From assembly GCF_037975245.1 (NCBI RefSeq), contig NC_092579.1:31324666-31388665 (forward strand): a DNA stretch of 64,000 nt, in the 5' to 3' direction. A program made the translations under genes and the position numbers. Position 1 is the first letter of the stretch, and every line of letters starts with the position of its first letter. The DNA comes from Apostichopus japonicus (taxonomy: Eukaryota > Echinodermata > Holothuroidea > Aspidochirotida > Stichopodidae). Under the pieces are notes generated by a model that saw only the letters and a program-made list of their open reading frames with translations, was not told the origin of the DNA and did not search any database. Below, piece by piece: positions 58,143 through 64,000 of this stretch.

Positions 58143-60179
58143 ATAGTACAGTATTCAAATGGTAGCCTTTACTGTAGAGTTGTTAACTCTATTGTTCACT
58201 CTGATAGTTGAGTATAATTAAGTTACATAATATATGCTGCAAGACACTTGGGGCGATATTTTATGAAGGAAGTACGTTCCTTTGTAGCTACTTGTTCTGT
58301 TTGCTATATGATCTAACTGTTAACAATGAATTATTTGACAACCTGTAGGCTTTATTTTCACACTCAAATGAGTACTTATTAATGATTACCCACATTGTTG
58401 ATTATTATAGATGTGATTGAACACACAATATCACAACCTAATTAAAAGGCTTGTATTAGTATACATCTCTCTCCAGAGGCTCCTGTTCACTGTACTTTGA
58501 TCAAGGGATGTCATTTTCTTATCATGTTTTCAGTTTTAGTACTTTTATCTTTTATGTTACTGTTTAATTATCATTCAATTATGGTGTGTATGTATGCTGT
58601 TGATAAATAAAAAGGATTCCAGCTTCCACGGAGTGGTAAAATAAATGGCTGTCCTTTGAGTTTCTTATAAAGCAAAGATTTATATCAGAGCTGTAACATT
58701 ATGTAAATGTGGTTTTCTGTTTCTTAATCGATCTTGGTGTCCAATTGCACTACACATCCAACAAATGCAGATACCCCCTCCAACCATACCAAAGATAAGA
58801 ATGGGGTTACACGGCCCTTGTAATAATAATAATGAGCAGTTATTTTTACAAAGCTTAACCAAACACAAATGTGGGAGAAGCCCGCGCACAGGCGTATGGA
58901 TCACAACTTACACTACGGGTGGCTTCCAATTCAACATTTTATATAAAATTTAGAAACTCATTTCAGATGGGAAAACTGTAGACTGCTCTTGGATGATAAA
59001 CCCACCTTACATAGAACCTCCTGATTGCCAAACCTCATTGCTTCAAATGCCATTGCCTTTATCCACTCGATCACAGCACCAGTGGTTCATCCTAGATGAA
59101 ACCTAGCTGGCAGAGGGAGGGGGGGGGGGCACCTAAGATACAGTTACAGCAACTGAAGTAGATATAACTTTTGATTCTATTAAAATTTAGCAAACCTCTC
59201 CTTTACCCAATCTACTTCAAGACATGCATAAGGAACAGATGCTCTAGAACTCTGCACAAAAAGGTAAGACTGTACTTTAAGAACAAAACCTCTACATGGA
59301 TCAGAGAAACAGTGAATTTCATTTAATACCTTCATTTATATTGGGGAATGGGTTAAAAATTCAGACAGTTTATCTAAAAAATCTCAAATGTGACATTTTA
59401 TCACAAAATTCAAGCAGTTTTTGCCAAAATTTGTTGTATCTGAGAATGTTCATGCAGCTAGCAAAACAATTTTAGGTTGACATTTTTATGTCAAGATTCG
59501 CCCCAAGAGTCCGGCCCCCTCAAAAAGTGTAAATTATTATCCTTAGAATGTCTGTCCCATGGATACGCCAGACCTACACCCTCGCCCCCCCCCCCGGGCT
59601 GATCATGACAGTACGCCTACTGTCCCGCCTAGGCCTAATGCCAGACCAACCCATTCGAGTAATGATATATTGGTCATTAAAACAACTTTTGTGACGAGAT
59701 TCGCAGCGAACTCAATAAATTATCTTGACCATGCAACATGTTTAATGACCTTAGGCCTATGTTATGAGAACATTTGAATTGTTTCGTTGTAAATTTAATG
59801 TAATGATTTCAAATGGATATGCATCTAGCATGTCATTGCTAGTTTATTTTTTTGCAATTAATACGTTGATATATTATGCGGTGTTTGTCCCACATGGCTT
59901 GCCATAGACGCACACGGTCGTGGTCAAAGGTTAAGCAACGGAGCGCGAATTATGATCTTTATATAAAGCTCACGAAAGGTTACACGAGCAGTACGTGCAG
60001 TTCGCTTCCTGGCAGCCGTTGGCTAACAATTCATACGTAATTGTAATTTGTAGCCTATTCTGTATGGGGGGGGGGGTAACTACCAAAGAATGTGAATGGC
60101 AGATATATTCGCCAGCTCGAAGGTTGCGTATTAGTTTTATGGAGCAAGTTAGTACTTCACATTGTTTGAGTCAGCGAGC
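58143..60179. other. No gene seen
   Basis: AT-rich sequence. G or C homopolymer runs occur at about 59120 and 59586. No coding sequence, RNA gene or array was recognised. Confidence 0.5.
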
Positions 60180-60490
60180 GTGAGAAATTACGCTAGCCTA
60201 TCATATAATAGTATAGCTTAGGCCTAACGATAGGCTAGCTCACGTAGGCACTGGCGTCTATACTAGTTGGAATGCTAATCTAGGCCTAATATGATTATTC
60301 ACTAGACAATTAACGTAAGTAAAGTAGGTCACTTTATATCTTCCGACAAAATACTAGACCTAGCTGGTTGGGCCTAATTACTTTCTGGTTAAGGCTAGTA
60401 CAGTTAGGCTAGGCCTAACTTAATTAGCCTAGGCCTAAATGTCTTTAAATTCCTACCAGAGAAGCCTACCATAGCCTAGGCTATGCCATC
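60180..60490. repeat. AGGCCTA-rich segment
   Basis: Dense GGCCTA, TAGGCCT, AGCCTAGG words resembling 19985-21250. No gene seen. Scattered further copies occur around 61410-61570. Confidence 0.65.
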
Positions 60491-63251
60491 TAGCACTTAA
60501 CAATAACAGTAACACATCCACAAGAAACTAACTCGCAGCCGGACAAATTAGCTTAGGATGAAAGCTCTCTTTCCTTTTTTTTTTTCCATCATGACAGGCA
60601 AGTCCGTTGGTTTCTTCTCCAACTTCCAAGAATAAAAACAATAGTTTCCTCCCTGAAATTATTTTTAGGGGTTAAAACCAATGTTTTTCAGGGGAGGAAA
60701 GAAAGACGGCTTGGCTGTGGAAAGAATTAATTTAGGTAGTGAAGCAACTGCACGTAGTAAATGTGTCTTGTGATTTAGGAGAGTTTGGTGAAAGAAAGGA
60801 ACATATTTCAAGAGACACTTGTACCTGTAGTAATTGAAGAAACTGGTAAATAGGAAAACAAGGAGAGGAACCAAGGAGGGCATACCTATAGGCTAAATTT
60901 TCTATGTTATTTCATTCCCACAATGAATGCCATTACAAGCAAACGACCCATTACCACTATGAATTCCACGCATGTATATTACCCCATGTTCGCATACAAT
61001 CCTATGCAAACAATCCGGCCTATTCACAAACACTTTTTTATCTTCCAATCACTGAACAGTTACACAAGGAAGATACCTGGTCACATTTTCTATTTTCATA
61101 CTATCACAACTTTCTTTAGCTTACTCTACAAGAATATGCAGTCAGAGCCTACAGAACAACAGTCTCCTCCCTTGAAAATAGTATGTTAGTTTCCTTAACC
61201 GTGTTATTTTTCACCCTTAACTTTACCTTTCTCCCTTTAAATCTTTTCTTACAGTTATTCCACTTACAACATCTATTCTTTCCACATAGCCTAGCCAATA
61301 TGCCTCCCATGAAAAACCTTAGTTAACTCCCCTGAAAATGTTAATGTAAGTTGTTCAACTTTTAAGTGGGAGGAAAATAACGTTGTTAGGGGAGGGAACA
61401 GATGGCCCCAGGCTAGGCCTACCACCAAATGAAAATGGGAAACCTAGGCTAGCCTACCAAAGCGAAGGCTAGATAGAGATGAGGACTAACTAGCCTATCC
61501 TAGGCTTCTTATACAAGCAACAGTACTTTGTAAAATGAAATTCTCAAGCAATTAGGCCTAGCTCTGTGGTCTAATTGATGTTAGTGATGGTTCAAGTATG
61601 GAGAAAACTCTCAATGAAAGCTGATGTTACCTAGCGTAGGCAACTAAATTGATATACATGTATTAATTTGATCAACTAGCATAATTTTGACCTGAAGCTA
61701 TGCTTAACAGTATTGGTCCAACTCTTGGCATATCTTTATCAGATCATAGCCTTCTTTGATGCCTAAGGCATGATTTTATGGTCTGCAGAACTGTTTCACT
61801 GAAACTTTGATTATTATTAAACCGAATTCAAACTTTGCTAAGTCGACCTCTCATTGTTGAGTAATTGTCTTTGATTTGGTTTTCAATTTGAAAACATTGA
61901 TTGAAAGCTGTGAGGAACACAACTCATGGTAAACACATATTAAGAGTATTGAGAGATAAGTACAATATATAGTATCTCTGTCCTTGTTGATATAGAATAT
62001 TATTACACAGTTGCTAGAAGTCATGGAAGCACATGATGGTTTACCATGAATATACTAATATGTTGTTGGTACTTGTGTGTTGGCTGAAAAGCCAGTTTTC
62101 ATCTTTGCTAAGTGTACTTGTTGTAGTGTCGGTCCTTATTTCACTTGTCAAGTTTCTCGTTTCAAGAATGATGTTTATTTCAGACATTTTTCAATTTTCC
62201 AGTTCCTCATGAATGTGCTTGCTAAGTTTGTTTAAACTAGTACATGCTCTCCAAATTGTTTGACTGATGAAATGTTCTGAAATTGTGTTGAATTCATTCC
62301 TTTCAATCAGCTTGACCATTATAGTGAACAATATACATCAAAGGAAGTTTTGGCATTTTACGAAGTACTCCATAGGTTTGATAGCAATGTCTAGTAAGGT
62401 TCATTAAAGAGTCATATTGCAAGTATTAAAAATAAACAGGCACTTAGTAACAAATAGAGGTACAGTTTATTCATGTTTGTAAACATTCATCAAAAAGGTA
62501 TCTGCATATGCAAACAGAAAGATGATCTTATGTAAAACTACTTTAAAAAAAATACTTAAATTTATGTCACACCAAAGGTATATATATACTGTACATATTG
62601 CTTTGATATTTGTCTTTACAGCATTGCATTGGCCACACTGATTCACAAGGAGACTCCATGAACTGTGACTGTAACATCCTGCTGGAGGTCTGAGACATTG
62701 AAGATTCTGTAATGCTTCCGTTTGGGTATGCAGTTTACTATAGTAACACAGAAATATTTAAGCTCTGGTATTTGTTTCGTTTATTTCTGCCATTAAACCA
62801 CAATCATATACATTTGTTTATATATTGTTATATCAATGAGGCAGCAGTCAGGGTTGTTTAGGTAGTCAGGGGGAGGGAAGGGAGGGAGTGTATAAAATGA
62901 GTCTAGTTGCAATGTCTATCTGCTTTCCAATATATGAAATCTTCTTATCTTGTACAATACTGTCTCAGGTGAAAGAAGAAGATGAAGAAAATTGAAGGAA
63001 AATTGTGAGTCTTGGATGTCTGTAATGAAGCTGGATCAGGTTTAGAACAAGTGGTTGAAAGATCATAAACTCCACCAAATACGAGAAGATCCTTCAAGCC
63101 TGTCCTCTACAGAGAGATCTGGAAGTGTTATCTGGAGGTGATTTAATAGAAATTGGAGAAAAAGTAAGATTCAAGGAAAACATCAGTGTGAGCCAGTATC
63201 ATGAACATCAGTCTTGTCCTCTCAACAGTTGATTGTTGTCAAGATCATTTC
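60491..63251. other. No gene seen
   Basis: Overlapping short frames at 60904-61189 have no domain. Nothing else could be supported, including adducin C-terminal exons. Confidence 0.5.
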
Positions 63252-64000
63252 TAAATGTAGGAGACACGGTGCCTTAGCCTGTTGGAACCAGTCGGTATTT
63301 GGTGTGGTCAGTTTTTGTGCTAAATGTACGAGACACGGTGCCTTAGCCTATTGAAAATAGTCGGTAATTGGTGTGGTGTGTTTTTGTGCTAATTGAATGA
63401 GACACGGTGCCTTAGGCTGTTGGAATTAGTTGGTATTTGGTGTGGTCAGTTTTTGTGCTAAATGTACGAGACACGGTGCCTTAGCCTGTTGGAACCAGTT
63501 GGTATTTGGTGTGGTCAGTTTTTGTGCTAAAGGTACGAGACACGGTGCCTTAGCCTGTTGGAACCAGTGGGTATTGTGTGTGTTCTTGTTTTTGTGCTAA
63601 ATGTATGAGACATGGTGCCTTAGCCTGTTGGAACCAGTTGGTATTTGATGTTGTTTTTTGTGTGCTAAACTACTATTCTTACAGAAAGGCTGAACAAGTT
63701 CCATGATATAGTTTGAACAGAGTGACACATTCCACTCATTCCAAGCAACCATGACAACATCAAAATGAACCTAATTGGTTTCTTAGTTTATTGGCATGAG
63801 ATGTAGTCTGTTTTTGTGCTAAATTATTGAGACATGGTGCCTTAGTTTATTGGTATTAGTTTTTAATTAGAAATGTAGGAGACATTTTTGTGCTAAATGT
63901 ATAAGACCTCAGCCTTAGCCTATTGGAACCAGTCAGTAATTGGTGTGGTGTGTTTGTATTAAATTGATAAGTTCTGCCTTAGTTTATTGATATGAGTTGC
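63252..64000 (+). repeat. 69/70-bp tandem repeat running to the window edge
   Basis: Units with GAGACACGGTGCCTTAG begin at 63261, 63330, 63399, 63468, 63537 and 63607, at 69-70 bp spacing. Each carries GTTGGAACCAG, TTGGTGTGG and TTTTTGTGCTAA. After an unrelated stretch (about 63675-63780) degenerate copies resume at about 63785-64000. The array probably continues beyond the window. Confidence 0.95.

Noticed and set aside
60904-61189. Overlapping plus-strand frames of 71 and 88 codons
   Set aside because: No domain, no splice support, and two overlapping frames of similar length in AT-rich DNA suggest chance.

Overview
The window is eukaryotic nuclear DNA dominated by repeats. Spliced exons with GT/AG boundaries, non-LTR and Ty3/gypsy retrotransposons, hAT-like MITEs, a large satellite and dense stretches of the palindrome AGGCCTA suggest a marine invertebrate, possibly an echinoderm such as a sea cucumber. 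That guess rests on sequence style only and is weak. No prokaryotic operons, CRISPR arrays or convincing intact tRNA/rRNA genes were seen.

Layout. 1-16774: about 100 tandem copies of a 155/156-bp satellite monomer, broken at 5797-6753 by an oligo(A)-ended insertion and a LINE 3' end. The monomer's minus strand carries tRNA-like A-box and B-box motifs, so it may derive from a tRNA-type SINE. Blocks of several monomers have been re-duplicated (1712, 780 and 2336 bp). 17267-18070: two LINE 3' ends in opposite orientation, then a long (TA)n tract. 19256-19928: an old ~195-bp direct repeat, followed by AGGCCTA-rich DNA. 22269-24474: a multi-exon integrase gene of the Ty3/gypsy-GINGER (GIN/KRBA2-like) type, now broken, followed by five copies of a 136-bp repeat. 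25181-34000: mostly non-coding, with a duplicated hairpin segment and another LINE tail. 34082-34233 and 39873-39953: two well-formed exons of an unrecognised gene. 34786-39145: a near-full-length minus-strand LINE (zinc-knuckle ORF1; endonuclease and reverse transcriptase ORF2), disabled by frameshifts and stops.

41218-49369: plus-strand exons of adducin, the membrane-skeleton protein with an aldolase-class-II-like head. Six consecutive exons are visible. Two of them carry a stop or a frameshift while the others are clean, so the locus is either decaying or affected by sequence errors. The adducin N-terminal exons and C-terminal tail were not found. A candidate first exon of an unknown protein lies on the opposite strand at 44491-44710, inside an adducin intron. 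47601-48283: a hAT-like MITE in another adducin intron. 53140-58142: a minus-strand Ty3/gypsy element with a 993-bp 5' LTR and a tRNA-Leu primer-binding site. It has gag, protease, RT and RNase H remnants but no integrase or 3' LTR, and a hAT-like MITE with an 8-bp target duplication is nested in gag. 63252-64000: a 69-bp tandem repeat running to the window edge.

The most notable signals are the satellite with tRNA-like promoter boxes, the covarying hairpin shared by the LINE 3' UTRs, the intron-containing integrase relic, and the mixed intact/broken state of adducin.
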